A stretch of 64,000 bases of DNA from Chaetoceros tenuissimus (taxonomy: Eukaryota > Bacillariophyta > Thalassiosirophyceae > Chaetocerotales > Chaetocerotaceae), in assembly GCA_021927905.1 (NCBI GenBank), contig BLLK01000052.1, positions 188,501 to 252,500 on the forward strand. The letters are read 5' to 3'. The notes below the pieces were generated by a model, which worked only from the letters and a program-made list of their open reading frames with translations, did no database searches and was not told the DNA's origin. Positions 11,201 to 22,799 of the stretch are shown in pieces (the stretch's first letter is position 1; every line of letters begins with the position of its first letter). The translations under genes were made by a program, and so were the position numbers.

Positions 11201-11567
11201 TCATCATAAGAGTGTAGGTATCTTCTTGAAGAGATCGGAAGTCCAATACAACACTGCTAATAGCTTCATTAGTGCTTTCACGTTTTGTTTTGACAAGAGC
11301 TTCTAGTTCGTCCATTTTCCTCTCATATTTCTCTTCTAAGCTTCTTTTCATTTTCTCATTCTCTTCCTTGAAGTGTATTTTGATTTTGGAAGTATGGTGT
11401 TCCAACATCTCTAAAGTAACAGACACATTTTCTCCGCTGTTATTTTTGCCATCTAGACCTTTGGCATTAGGATTGTCACCTTGGTAGAAAGAGAGACCTT
11501 CTTCGGCACGATGCTGCTCCTTTTCAGGATCTTGTGTTGTTGTCGCTTTACTGAAGAGGTTTGGCAT
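8220..11567 (-). CDS. Multi-pass membrane protein with long LNR (Notch-type) array
   Basis: Proposed exons on the minus strand: 11567-10741, 10704-10007 and 9929-8220. The 5' part has a coiled coil (EENEKMKRSLEEKYERKM) and several hydrophobic segments (WFLGLLVFISQLGLGIL, LLHSILLFLVTFWAIVF). The rest is about sixteen LNR units of the form CGWDGGDC..FN..YPNC..IGDGxC, each with the Asp/Asn calcium ligands expected of LNRs. The intron at 9930-10006 has GTAAGA..AAATAG and joins ENDVCDM to VFNIPQCGMDGGDC. The first intron (10705-10740) would be only 36 nt, but it joins LIAS to HHFSNKKSNSFIV in a sensible membrane segment. Near 10233-10243 the frame is lost inside one LNR (NHPNC..DCAEFN): a short out-of-frame deletion or an assembly error. 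The protein ends directly after the last LNR. A surface receptor or adhesin role is inference. Confidence 0.75.
8228..8900. repeat. Tandem 120-bp LNR-coding repeats
   Basis: The 3' end of the LNR gene is built of about six units of roughly 120 bp. They are almost identical at the nucleotide level, including a constant block (cagtcacctccatcccaacc on the plus strand). Each unit encodes one LNR plus linker. Near 8385 one unit carries an extra 12 bp (EYNT repeated). The similarity suggests recent unequal exchange; older units toward the 5' end are far more diverged. Confidence 0.85.
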
Positions 11568-11757
11568 ATTGCTCGACAGCTAGAAATCTTTATAATCTAC
11601 TAGCTACTTGATGTTTCAGTGGCTGACTAGGGTCTTCGAAGTCGGTAGTGCCGCACAAGTTCTAATCTTGAAAGATGGTTTAACGGGTGTCCACCGCGAA
11701 AATTAGCTTCATTTTTCCACCTTTCATTTTTCCGCGCTCTGTGATGACGTAAAAGGG

Positions 11758-12777
11758 GGCTGTCAGGGCCATGGCGTAAAATCTTTTTTTCGGCAAATTG
11801 TAATTTTTCGGGGAAAAAAAAAGAAAATAGGAAGATTCGTACGTAGTAGGTAATAGGAAGCATTAGAAATCATACGTACGTAAAAGCTTGGTAAAAGAAA
11901 AGGAAAAGGGAAGCATCATGAAAGCTTATTTTGGGGGGGGGGGAGATATGAACCGTGGCCCAAATTATTTTCAACGTGGCCCAAATTGCATGACAGCAAA
12001 TTTCAAAAATATAATTTGGACCACGCAGTGTTGTTGCTACAATGAAACAGATACATGGTTTCATTCAAAACCCATTTAGATACATTTACTATTGATAAAT
12101 ATACACATGATCGTGGTGGAGGTTTGGTCTCCATCTATCTACTCTGTAAGAAAACATCACTTCAAAACACTATTTTTCAGCAAGAGGAATTTTGCGTGGT
12201 CCAATTTATTTTTTCAATCATAGTAATAGTAATACATCTCAAAGGTTCATTCAATCTGAACCAAACACACTTATTGCATAGACCAATACGCTATGTTTAA
12301 TTTATACACTTGACTTCTTAACTTAACTTCAAATATAGAAATATATATCCACATGTTGTTCTCAAAGTGATTAAAAAGATAGATAAATTGTACAAGCCGC
12401 TCATAGGAATAGTTCTAGCTACATTATTGACAAAATTACATATCGGAACCACTTTCGTACAATTACATACTTGCTTTTAATTCTATGTATCCATTTTTTG
12501 TTCTACTCTTCATTTGATTGTGCACTGAACATGTTTTGTCGTGGTCCAAATTATATTTTTGTAGTGGCCCAAAATGCATGACGGCGTTTTGCGAAAAAAT
12601 ATATTTTTTTCCACTGGAAGCATGAAGGGGGTAGGGAAGGATCAAAAAATTGCTTACGTCAGCAGAGACGTCTTCGAACTTTTACCGTTGAAATTTGTAT
12701 GGGACTGAGTTTCCGTACCGCCTCCTACTACGTACAGCTTTCTCGTATTTTTCCCGAAAAATTACAGGCCCAGTCAG
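11758..12777. mobile_element. Degenerate foldback / non-autonomous DNA element (candidate)
   Basis: No coding sequence is supported between 11568 and 13385. The left block 11758-11855 and right block 12718-12777 are imperfect inverted copies: both carry, in opposite orientation, ctg..gggcc, gtaatttttcggg, a poly-A run and tacgtagtagg. A second nested pair lies inside: ccaaattatatttttg at 12547-12562 is the reverse complement of caaaaatataatttgg at 12004-12019, and both are next to gtggccc and gcatgac words. The roughly 1-kb layout fits an old foldback or MITE-like element. No target duplication was recognised, so the ends are uncertain. Confidence 0.4.
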
Positions 12778-13385
12778 CAACAATACTATCTTCTTTCTTT
12801 TGTTTTTCTTTGCGGGTTACAGAAATACATGTGTGCTAATACAATCTGATCAATATTAGATATTAAAATAACAATTGTAGATATACCTAAAAAGTAAAGG
12901 GGGATAAATTGTTTTTGAATAAGAATTAAAATTTTTACGAACGAACAAAAACACTCTCAACAATGACTTTCATTTCCATACCGAGAACAAGTACCTACAG
13001 AAAAGACACAGAAGCGACAAAGCAACCACAGCCAGTCATCAGATAAAAGCCTCACAACAAAAGATTTTGAAAACTCACAACATTCAACTCTTGCAAAGTT
13101 GCTATTGATGGGGTCAATATCGGAGAGATAGTATTTATTTTCATTCGCTGCGTCTCGCCTTCAAATTCTATTTTCAATTTGATAGGTCGAGGATTAAAAC
13201 AAGAAAAGAAGTGATAAAAATCAACAAAACTTCTACTCACGAAATCGCAGAGTCCAACGCACGATCATATGATGAAAGCACAATAATATTATATATTCAG
13301 CTAGTATCAGAAATATCAAATACTGCCTTCACATTTAATCACACAATATCTATTAGGAAGAAATGGATAAAAACTTTGTTCGATC
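12778..13385. other. Intergenic, no gene seen
   Basis: A/T-rich sequence upstream of the multi-pass membrane protein gene. Only short ORFs without recognisable composition are present. Confidence 0.35.
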
Positions 13386-14258
13386 ATGACATTGACATCA
13401 GCACGGCCAAGAAGAAGCAATGGTATCCCAACTACAAAAACAATTACAAATGTTTCTAATGAAGATGGAACCTTTACACGAACTACAAAAGTTATCTACA
13501 TCAATGGTACCGAAATCACAACGAAAGAAACTTTGACTGCTTTGGAGATTGAGCAGTTCGAAAATCAAGATAGCTGCGCTGCAGAAGGTACAACTAGTTC
13601 TACCAGAGATGAGGAAAATTTTTCTCTCGTACCCTCCTACAGCACCTGTTCTTCTTTACTTCGCTCATTCATAAATCGCAACGATGACTCTATGGTGGTG
13701 CTATATCATACATCGACATTTCTCGTCCTTATTTCCTCTGTATGTGCCATGCACGAAAATACCTTTGCTAGTATACTTTCATTCTTTTGTTCCTTCATAG
13801 CTATTCCTATGATGTACAATTTAGGTTCTGAATACAAGAAAAAGAACAAGAATAGTACTTGGAGTATGATAGACAAATGGCTTATGACGTGTATACCTGT
13901 ATTGACAGTGATATGGTTCATCTTTAGCATATTATATGCAGGAGTTATTTTGTTCACGGAAGAATCATATTTGGAGGACACAATACTTGGAACGTTGTGG
14001 AATATCATAACATTTATCATTGTGGCTGGGCGTGCGGAATACCTTTTTAGGAAACAGAGAAAGGATGAGGTTTATGAATTTATTCATACATTTCAAACAA
14101 GCTACGTCATGTCTTTTTTCTTGTTTGTGGTTTCGATGATGAATGGATATACTTGTGCAATCGCCTTGATATTTGCAGAGCCCTTTTGGAATATTCAAAA
14201 TGTTGTCATGTGGATCATTTATATCCTTTTCTCCAAGGTCGCATTCGTACTAATGTGA
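13386..14258 (+). CDS. Multi-pass membrane protein, 5' part
   Basis: 290 aa. A hydrophilic Thr/Asn-rich N-terminus of about 100 residues is followed by about six hydrophobic segments (SMVVLYHTSTFLVLISSVCAM, FASILSFFCSFIAIPMM, CIPVLTVIWFIFSILYAGVIL, LWNIITFIIVAGRAEYLF, YVMSFFLFVVSMMNGYTCAI, VVMWIIYILFSKVAFVLM). No family is recognised; the layout resembles other protist orphan transmembrane proteins. The ORF ends in a TGA at 14256-14258. The same frame is then open again to 14633 and encodes two more hydrophobic segments, so the two parts may be one gene interrupted by a single stop. Confidence 0.6.
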   Translation: MTLTSARPRRSNGIPTTKTITNVSNEDGTFTRTTKVIYINGTEITTKETLTALEIEQFENQDSCAAEGTTSSTRDEENFSLVPSYSTCSSLLRSFINRNDDSMVVLYHTSTFLVLISSVCAMHENTFASILSFFCSFIAIPMMYNLGSEYKKKNKNSTWSMIDKWLMTCIPVLTVIWFIFSILYAGVILFTEESYLEDTILGTLWNIITFIIVAGRAEYLFRKQRKDEVYEFIHTFQTSYVMSFFLFVVSMMNGYTCAIALIFAEPFWNIQNVVMWIIYILFSKVAFVLM

Positions 14259-14282
14259 TGTGTAAGTCATCGAAAACAAAAA

Positions 14283-14633
14283 GTGGAAAAGATTGATGAG
14301 GAGTGTTCCGATTCTACTAGTAACAACGGAGAGGAAGCCACTATTCTCATTGCACAAGGAGATGAAAGTGGCATTCAAAGGTTTTCATTGATTGGATGTT
14401 GCTCCCGACTCCACTTGCTCTCCGTTGCAATGTGTATCATTGGTTTTGCATTTGATGTGAGTCTCCTCAATTATTATGGTGGTCCCAAGAGTAGAGGTGT
14501 TAGTGTTCTAATGGTATCCGTCTGTGTCAGTTGGAATGCGATACCATGGTTACTGATTGAGACATCAGGAAAGCTTTGCAATGGCCAAATCAGACTTAAA
14601 AGTTCTCTCGATAGACACCTTCATTGCAAGTGA
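14283..14633 (+). CDS. In-frame continuation of the membrane protein after a TGA
   Basis: 116 aa from the first ATG after the TGA at 14256. It is in the same frame as the preceding gene, and the eight codons between are open. It encodes an acidic loop (EECSDSTSNNGEEAT) and two hydrophobic segments (LHLLSVAMCIIGFAFDVSLL, VLMVSVCVSWNAIPWLLI). On its own it makes a poor gene. It is best read as the C-terminal part of the 13386 protein, separated by a nonsense change, by read-through, or by an intron I could not define in frame. Confidence 0.4.
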   Translation: MEKIDEECSDSTSNNGEEATILIAQGDESGIQRFSLIGCCSRLHLLSVAMCIIGFAFDVSLLNYYGGPKSRGVSVLMVSVCVSWNAIPWLLIETSGKLCNGQIRLKSSLDRHLHCK

Positions 14634-14786
14634 TTGCACATTCTGGATGCTCAAGTCTAGACAGTTTCCCCCTGCGAACTACACACTTTCAGCTCAAAGA
14701 ATAAAGAATTTAAAATAATTATTACTTTACACTTTCACTGCTGAATAAGTATTTATTTGTCATGGCTATCAAAAAGAAAAAGTACT

Positions 14787-14870
14787 CCAAGCCATTCGGG
14801 CGGAATATTCTGTGTACAATTAGTGTTTCCAAGCCATTCGGGCGGAATATTCTGTGTACAATTAGTGTTT
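14787..14870. repeat. Perfect 42-bp tandem duplication
   Basis: A 42-bp unit beginning ccaagccattcgggcggaat occurs twice head to tail (14787-14828 and 14829-14870) without a mismatch, in non-coding sequence between two genes. It suggests a very recent slippage or unequal-exchange event. The rest of 14634-15462 holds no supported gene. Confidence 0.9.
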
Positions 14871-15462
14871 GGAAGTTTGCTAAAGCCTGACAGAACTGAA
14901 TGCAGATCTTCATGCAGACCCTTTGACATGACAGGGACAGAAAATATCGTATAAGGAAGAGAAGTGAGGAATCAAAGACCTTCAAACATCGTTTAGGAAG
15001 GTTCTGACATCGTACTAGAACAATTACTCCGGTATCTATAAACTCCACAAGAATCCTCCTTTTTCTTCAAATTACCTGCAGAAAGAGGTAACATAATCAA
15101 AGTCTTTTCTCTTGTCTCTTCCTCTGATTATTCCTTCGAAAAAGTGGAGTTTTGGAAAAGTTTACCACTATATTGAGTTGGAAAGTGGATAATGGTTTAA
15201 AATTTCATGTAACTTTGTATGACATATTTCACGGAGATATAGTTTTTAGAGACTAGAAAATATCCTAAGTCATTTCGATTCACGCTCAAGAGTGAACGTC
15301 AGGAACAATCTCACACATCTTTGTACTGCCGCTGAAAGGAAATTTTATCTTTTGTTCTTCGTCTCATTGATTTGTGATAAAACAAACCTCAATTGACTTT
15401 TCGGATACGATACCAGCTTCAATAGACTTTTTGCATCGGAAAGACTAGTGAGGTAGTCCAAG

Positions 15463-17940
15463 ATGATGATCAAACAACGAATGAAGAGTGCTGGGAAGAG
15501 GTTCTTCCAGAAACTCAAAGCCACCAAAAGGAAACAAGCTGTTCTGACTCTTGCCCTAGCACTGCTGCTCATAGGATATGATGAGTCTTCCAGTCGAAGA
15601 CTTGGAAACTACATGTCTTTGAACCTAGGTGATGGACAGTGTGAGTGGAGACCTGCACTACAGTGGTATGACGAAGGCTTTCCTACTGAGCAGAGCTTTA
15701 AGAAGACGCACAATCATTGCTGGTTACCCTTCCGGAGACAAGCGACTTGCTTTTACTCAACTTGAAGGACTCACTGGACTCTCAGCCAGAGACGAGTGGG
15801 ATTTCAAATTCCTTGGAGTTACAAACCAGCCTTTCATCAAAGCTGATTATCCTCACCACGAAGGAATCTGGGGATGGGAAGATGAAGGTGATCAGGTTAT
15901 ACTAATTGTCAGCGATATTCAGAGAGTCATGGTACAGTATCATGATATTTTGTGGGACATTGGATATGCTCAAACATTTGAAGAGGCCTACGAGCGCATT
16001 GAGAATTTGTATAAGGAAGAGGAAGTAGATGTTGAGCACCAAAACCCTCCAGTTGAAGATTTCCTTGTGTGGCGTGACTTGCGGGTATTTGATGGTAAGT
16101 CAAATTAATCTATCATATTACACCTCTGTCAAACAATTTTAACTTGCTTTCTAACTTATCCTTGCATCCACTTTATGACGACAGAGATCCATTGGTACAG
16201 TTGGTTCATCGATTTCTATATGGAAAACGGTTTGATGCGTGATATCTTTAATCACGAAAAGACCGTACGTGCTCAATGGATGCTTGCAACTATGCCACAC
16301 TACTTCACCAAGCACGAAACTAGATTCGGTAGATTTGTAGAAGAGGGCCAAGTTGTAGAAGACGACTTTGCTCCAATGTGCCAGACACTCGCTGAAACTT
16401 GTTATCCTGTCCTTATTATTGATCCTGAAAAGCTTATAGACCCGTTATATGGACCGACTGAAGCAAGGAAGATGGCTGAGCTTATTAACGGAACTGAGGG
16501 ATTCGAAGATTGGATGATTGAGGAAGAGGTAAGTTCATCAATTACTGCCTTGATTTTATTTCTTTTAATACTAATACACAAATCAACCTTACTAGGCATG
16601 GGAGTGCATCTGGAATGAGCTCATCACTGAAAGAAAAGGAATCAAGACTTTCCTTGATCGAGTAACTCTTGACTATGAAAGTTATCAGTTTTCCTTTGAG
16701 CTTAAAAACGAAATGCACAACGAGCTCCAAAGACTCATTTCAAAATATGAGGTGCAGACGGATCAAGTCGCACAAGATCTAGTAAATATTTTGAGAAAGC
16801 ACAGAGATCGTCTCGGTGTCACAGAGCCTATGCCGTCGATTGACTATGAGAGACTTTTGAGTTACCACCTTGAGTTTCCACCGTTCTTCCCACATCAAAA
16901 GGAATTCATCTCTGATGATGACTTTTATGTGAACTCTCATGCAAAGTATCTCAATATTGATGCCCAAACTGTTGAATCCATCATCGACAGACGTCGTAAA
17001 TGGTTTGAGGAAGAAATGAGGAAAAAGCGAAAAAGAGTAATCCAAATGAAGTACTTTGATGCTACTAATTGGTCCTCTCTTCCTGCAGGAGACCAACCGG
17101 TTCCATATAAGATTGATACTACCTACTCTATCAACTACAACAATAATGCGGGTGAATTCGCAACTTCTGAAAGGTCCGAAAATGTTGCTGCATCATTTGA
17201 AGGTCGTGTTTGGGTGGATAATGTCATTGAATACCTCTGCGTGGAGAGTAATAATGGATCAAAGGTATACGTCGACGGCGTCTTGGCCATCGATAATGAT
17301 GGACTTCTTCATTCAACGCAAAGAAAATGTGTCTATGTCAAGTCAGGAAACAAGGCCGATTTTAGGTCTGGTGCTATGTTACATGTTTATGTTGAGTATT
17401 TAAATAGTGGAGGCAATTCTCATCTCGTCATGGAGTGGGGAACCACTAGAGATAATGATCTCACGTTCAGAACTATTCCTCCTAGATCTTGGGCTTCGGT
17501 AAGTGTCATTTGATCATTGTCTATAACTTATATTCAATATCCTAACCCTAATTCATCTTCCGCATCTTAGGTCGAAGATGTTGAAAGATTCAGACAACTC
17601 ATTCGTCAAAACGAGCTGTTGGAGGAAGATCTTCGTACTCTAAAGGAAACTGACTTCATGGGGTGAGATTGATTGATATTTTATATCATTATTTGCTTCA
17701 GCTGATTCACTCACAACAACTTTTTAATTCTTTGTGTAAATTAGTCCTACCACAAGAAAAGAGTACAACTATAGAAAAGCCAAAGCTGAGAGAGAGGCTG
17801 CGGCTAACAACACGAACAAAAAGAATAATTCAAATGACAAACACTTGCGCAAGAGAGCTTATAACTTCAAGAAATTCGATGAAATCCTCAAGGAGAAGAA
17901 GGCCAATCAATTAAAGATTGCAAGGGATTTGTTTGAATAG
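15463..17940 (+). CDS. Type II membrane sulfotransferase-like protein with PA14-like domain
   Basis: Exons 15463-16094, 16185-16528, 16596-17498, 17571-17662 and 17745-17940 have GT..AG introns of 67-90 nt, and every junction keeps frame (VFD|EIHWYSW, IEEE|AWECIW, SWAS|VEDVER, FMG|PTTRKEY). A basic N-terminus and one hydrophobic segment (AVLTLALALLLIGY, about 26-39) suggest a Golgi type II anchor. The block AGYPSGDKRLAFTQLEGLTG resembles the PAPS-binding YPGSGKR loop of diatom sulfotransferase-like proteins, and SDIQRVMVQYHDILWD resembles the following 3'-phosphate block; the Arg-Asn usually present is altered. A PA14-like beta domain lies in exon 3 (about 17090-17480), followed by a charged tail. 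Within exon 1, near 15690-15710, the frame shifts by one base between SFKK and TIIAGYPSG: an assembly error, a real frameshift or an undetected splice. The function is inferred from family resemblance. Confidence 0.72.
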
Positions 17941-18160
17941 ACATGGTAGCGTGTGCATATTACTCATCATAAATCATAACACCACAGTTTTTAATGTTGA
18001 CTTTGTCAACGTTTATTCACTTTACCATTTATTAACATTGCAGAATGCACTATTTTGAAAAAGAAGATGTCATAGTTTGAAATAAGAGTCGCAACTGCGA
18101 GGTAGGGCCGCGAAGCTTAGAGCAAATGCTATTATTGGTATTCTTTCAATTTCACTTAAT

Positions 18161-21100
18161 TTACCTAGACGATGAAATATAATTCACTAGCAACTCCCCA
18201 ACTAAGTAACGATGATCTCTTGCTGTTTTGTGAGCCTTGATATACCAAGATTGCAACATTTCCTTGGAAGCAAACAAAGAAATTATGGACATTGCAGAAG
18301 CCAAGGTGTATCTCATCACATTGTTTCTTGCAATATCATCCTCTACAAGGACTTGCATTAGTGGAATGAATTTGCTCATAACATGGACAGAGGTAATAGC
18401 AGTAACTGGAGCAAGGATGATTGTAACAAGCACCTTCATGACTGGACGAAGAAGCTCATCGACTAGTTCAACTTCGTCGATTACATCCCATTCCTGTCTC
18501 AAGAGAATATCAGACATTCTTGTAAAGAACCTTCCAACCTTTCCGTTTTTACCTTGCCATTGACTTGGATCAGAACCATCGTCTTCTTCTTCTGCATTTG
18601 CAGCACGTTGTTGTCTATTGGCACCTCTTCTTCTTCTTCCATTGGCATTTGCATTATTGTTGTTATTGTTGCCGTCTTCGTCATCGATTGGAGCTCCAGC
18701 GATTCCGTCGATAGCAAGAGTCTTCATTTTGTTCCAAAATTGTTGTTTGAATGCACCAAGTACACACAATACTCCACCGAAATGCAGAAGAATGAACCCT
18801 GGTGGCCATAAAGTACAGATCAAGTGAAGAAGATCCAAGTTATGAAGCTCAGAGATCTTTGGAAGTTCCTTGAAAAGTAAATATTGATAGATTGCACCAG
18901 TCAAGACTGGACAAACTCCTAGCCAGAGAGTAATGACCTTGATCAAACTGATGCACTTTCTCAGTGGTGGCAAGACAAATGCTCTTCTTCTTATATCATT
19001 GCCTGCATCTTCTTCTTCGCAAAAGTAACTCCATATCTTGCCGAGAACTGGAGAAAGCATAATGCAACCTACAGCAAACAAGACTGGATCGTGCATGTAA
19101 TGTGTAGGTACACTAAGAACCTGCAGAACGAAGCGAGAGGCCAATAGTGGAGCAAAGACTATTGTAGATACGCAGCAAGTTACTGCGATCCATGAAAGTA
19201 CTGCGAGGCAAAGAATCTTGGAACCGACAGGAAGACAAGAAGCGAGAAATGATGGTGACTTCCATTGTTCCTTGTACTCTCCATTACATTCCACCAAAGG
19301 AAAGAATTCTTTTCTTGCTGCGACGCGTAGTTCAATATCTGACTTCTTTTCCTTTTTACCCCAGGACCAGCGTCCCTTTTCTATAGATCCTCCGTCTGCT
19401 AGATAGTCCCATCCCTTTGGAGGTCTAGGAATTGGATCAGAAACCTGCTCACGCCATAGTTCAATCACAACACGCCCGTTGTTGCGAATCTTCTTTCTGC
19501 ATCTGTATTGCCCAATATGAGTTGGAAGAAGTTTCCTATCCTTCTTAGCATGTTCATTCCCTGGTGAAAGAATAATGTATTGATTAGGACGAGCAAATTC
19601 TTCGCTAACCTCATTGAATTCTTGAGAAAAGTCAACATTCTTGGAAATGAATTCATCCGTAGGTCCACCTTGCTTCTTCAGTTCAGCAAGCTTCTCCCAA
19701 AACTTATCTACAACAGGTTCATCTTGTGTGCTGTACAAATCGCGTTCCGCAACCAAAGCCCATGTTTCAACTTTACGAGGAAGCAAATAATCCATGAGAC
19801 CAAACCATTGAGTTGTCTTCTTGAGGAATGCGTGTTGCATTTCGCCAATCATATTCTTGTGCTTTTCAAGAATAGATAAGGCGGATAGGTGGAAAATGAT
19901 CAACTCAATAGGTCTCTGTAGTGGCATATATATTGCATACCAAAACTCAGGATTGAAAAGTGGAATGTGTTCTTTGATTCCAGCAGCTTCAATCAAGCAG
20001 CAAGGGAACCAAACTTGAGTAAAGAGAATAGCAGCGTAGATCCCCAAAGAAGGGACCATTCTCTTTGCGTGAGTCCATCCACTGTCTTCAAGTAAGTTCA
20101 GGAGTAAATCCGGCTGAGGTTCTTGTGGACGAATCACACAAGCAAGTAACTCTGGATGCAAAACCTCACGAAGCTGAAGAACCGAAACAGTCACAGTCAA
20201 CATGAAAGTTATTCCAACAACCCAATGTAAAATAAAGAATCCTACTACATCTTGTCCCATTTGTTGAGCTCTATCTTCAATATGCGACTCAAAAAGAGGA
20301 AGAGTTGACAAGTCTAGCCAATTTCCAAGTAGAAACGGTAGAACAAACATCTTGAAGCAGACCAAAAATGAAATCTTTGCAGCAGCAGCAGTCATTTCAA
20401 TTGTGGTAGAGAAGAATTCCTTGACTGCTGCACCCATGTCTTGCTCTTGTTGGCGTGCACGACGAGGCATTGGTGCTTCATGAGTCGATGTAAAGCGCGA
20501 TTTGTACTCTTTGTAAGCCGACATGATTGCTTGAAAGAAGAATGTTGTCAAAGAAAAGGATACATATCCAAGAACAATCTTTCCTACATCTTGAGGTGTC
20601 AGGAGAGGATCTAGATCCTCTGCACGATCTTGAACTACTTTCCCCAAGTACTTCAAGTCCATCTGAGTTTCCCCATCCTTGGCGGTAAGGTCAAAGTTCG
20701 CAAAGATAATGTACTTGAATAGGAAGTGCAATGTTGAGGATAGGTATTGAGATCTAGCAATCACATGATGAAACGCGATTGATCCAATAGCACGAGGTAT
20801 GCATCCAAAGATTGCAATGAACGTAGTTTGAAAGGCAAGCAACCACCCGAGGTTCTTGAACAAGTCACCCACTGGTCCTCTGAGACCAATAAGATTTTCC
20901 ATTGGCATTTGCATATCCGCATCCTATTATAAATTAGAAAGAATATGAGTCAGAGGCTGTAAAAGTTAAGATCCGTATGAACATGTATAAAGAGTGAAAA
21001 ACTAACCATTGCATCTTCCTCGTCAAAAGGACGATCAAGCGGTTCAAACTGAGGTTCAAATCTTTGAGCATTGTTAGCCGCTGCAGCTTGAAGTCTTCTT

Positions 21101-22799
21101 CTTTCTACATCCAAATCAGGATCGTCTGGTCTAGCTTCATCTTCATCTTGCATTCTCATCATGCGCTCAAAGGCAGCATCTTCATCTTCCTCATCGTCGG
21201 AATCTTCTAGAATATTACGACGAGCAGCAGGCTTTCTATCCTCCTCTTCTGCATGAGCACTACCACTCTCATCCGCCTCTTCTTCATTATCTGAATCAAA
21301 GTATTGTCTGGTACGATGCCTCTGCCTCTTTACTGCAGCAACAGCATTATCCGGCAACCTTTGCTCAAATTCTTGATATTGAGCGGCTAAATTCCTTCTT
21401 CGTTCCATCAATCTAGCAATACCTTCTTCATCCCCCTTTTCTCTCAACCTTGCAATCTGTTCTCTATAAACCTTTTCTTGAATCTCAATAATATCATACA
21501 ATTCTTTACACTGATCAATAAACTCTTGATCCGCATCACGATCGGTAAACTCCCCATCCTCTTGTGCATCATCACTATCCTCCGAATGAAAGGATGAATA
21601 ACGATGAAACTTTTTCCCAGAGTCCATGACAGACTTGTTTTCCTTGTGCAACATTTCTTGCATCACTTTGCGCTCCGCCTCAAATTTTTCTTGAAGGGAA
21701 AGTTGCGAATCATCATGTTGAAGAAATCCCCCAGTAGAACCAATTTGCACCGGTGCAATTACAACTTCCTCCTCTTCCTTTTTCTCATCGACCACTCCAC
21801 TCTCCAATTTCTCTTTGTAACTTGGATATTTAATTCTAAAAAAGTCAAAGAGACTCATCAAGGATAAAAACGCGACAATGATGGTGATGGTGAGAATAGC
21901 ACCGTGTACCAGATCCATTGGCAATTTCTCTAGAGTCAATCTAGAAGAAATGGTACGAGGTCGATGCGTCCATCCCTGATAGAGATAGGCGGTACAGAGC
22001 GGTAACACAATGAGCCAAGTCGCAATGACCAATCCTAGCCTCAACACAAATGGCAACCACGATTTAAAAGATTTGGAAAAAATTCCCGACAGAACTTGAG
22101 AAACAGACAATGTTTCCGGTGCATCGGTGTGATATTTCGGTATAAATTGAAATTTATACGAGCATAAATCACATTTACCCCTTCCGCCCTTGACTTCTAG
22201 CCATGACTGTAGACAATCTTGATGAGTGTGTGCTATCGATCCTGAACATTTGCAGGGATGAAATAGAGGTCGTCTGAGAAAAAGAAAGGGAAAGACAAGT
22301 TAGAAGAGTGAATTAGGGATAGAAAAATAGAAAGTAAACACAACAAGAGGTCCACATGATTAAATATTCATCGGGTCAATTTTTGAAACTCTGCATTTTC
22401 ATCTTCTCATTGACACCTTCTAGAAGAGCCTAGAAGCACTAAGAAAGAAAGGAAGAAATGTTTCACTAGTAAACTAGATAAACATTTCCTTTTCAACTCT
22501 AAACACTTGACTAGTCAAATGTTATCATTGAGAAGGCTAATGACGATAAGAACGCAAACCCGAAAATGGCGAACCTTCTCCGGTCATCTCTCTCTCTCTA
22601 CCTCGAGCTGCTTTCTCGTTGCTGCTTTCCGCTTTTAATAGAAATTTCAAAGAAGCCTTCTCAAGCTTCGTTCCTCTTTCATAACTACACAGGTACTCAT
22701 ATTCCTATCTATGTACAGAGAACACAAGAGAGCAACTTACCCTTCTTCAGCAGGACCTCTACAAACACGACACTCCAACTCTTCCTCTTCATTCATCAT
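18161..22799 (-). CDS. Doa10/MARCH6-type RING-CH ubiquitin ligase of the ER membrane
   Basis: Exons 22799-22741, 22273-21007 and 20923-18161 give 1362 aa; all junctions are in frame (PAEEG|RPLFHP, EEDAM|DADMQMP). The tiny first exon supplies half of the zinc domain. The RING-CH ligands are complete: Cys10, Cys13, Cys27, Cys29, His37, Cys40, Cys54 and Cys57, with the C4HC3 spacing of the family. Two transmembrane segments follow, then a long acidic cytosolic region (DSDDEEDED, coiled RERIARLREKGDEEGIARL), then about twelve more hydrophobic segments spread over exon 3. Residues downstream of MPMENLIGLRGP match the conserved Doa10 core as I know it. Length is close to yeast Doa10 (1319 aa). Doa10 ligases mark misfolded ER and cytosolic proteins for Cdc48 and the proteasome. 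Confidence 0.93.

Noticed and set aside
11627-12064. Short ORFs on both strands in the foldback region
   Set aside because: Low-complexity translations lying in inverted repeats, with no family match or splice support.
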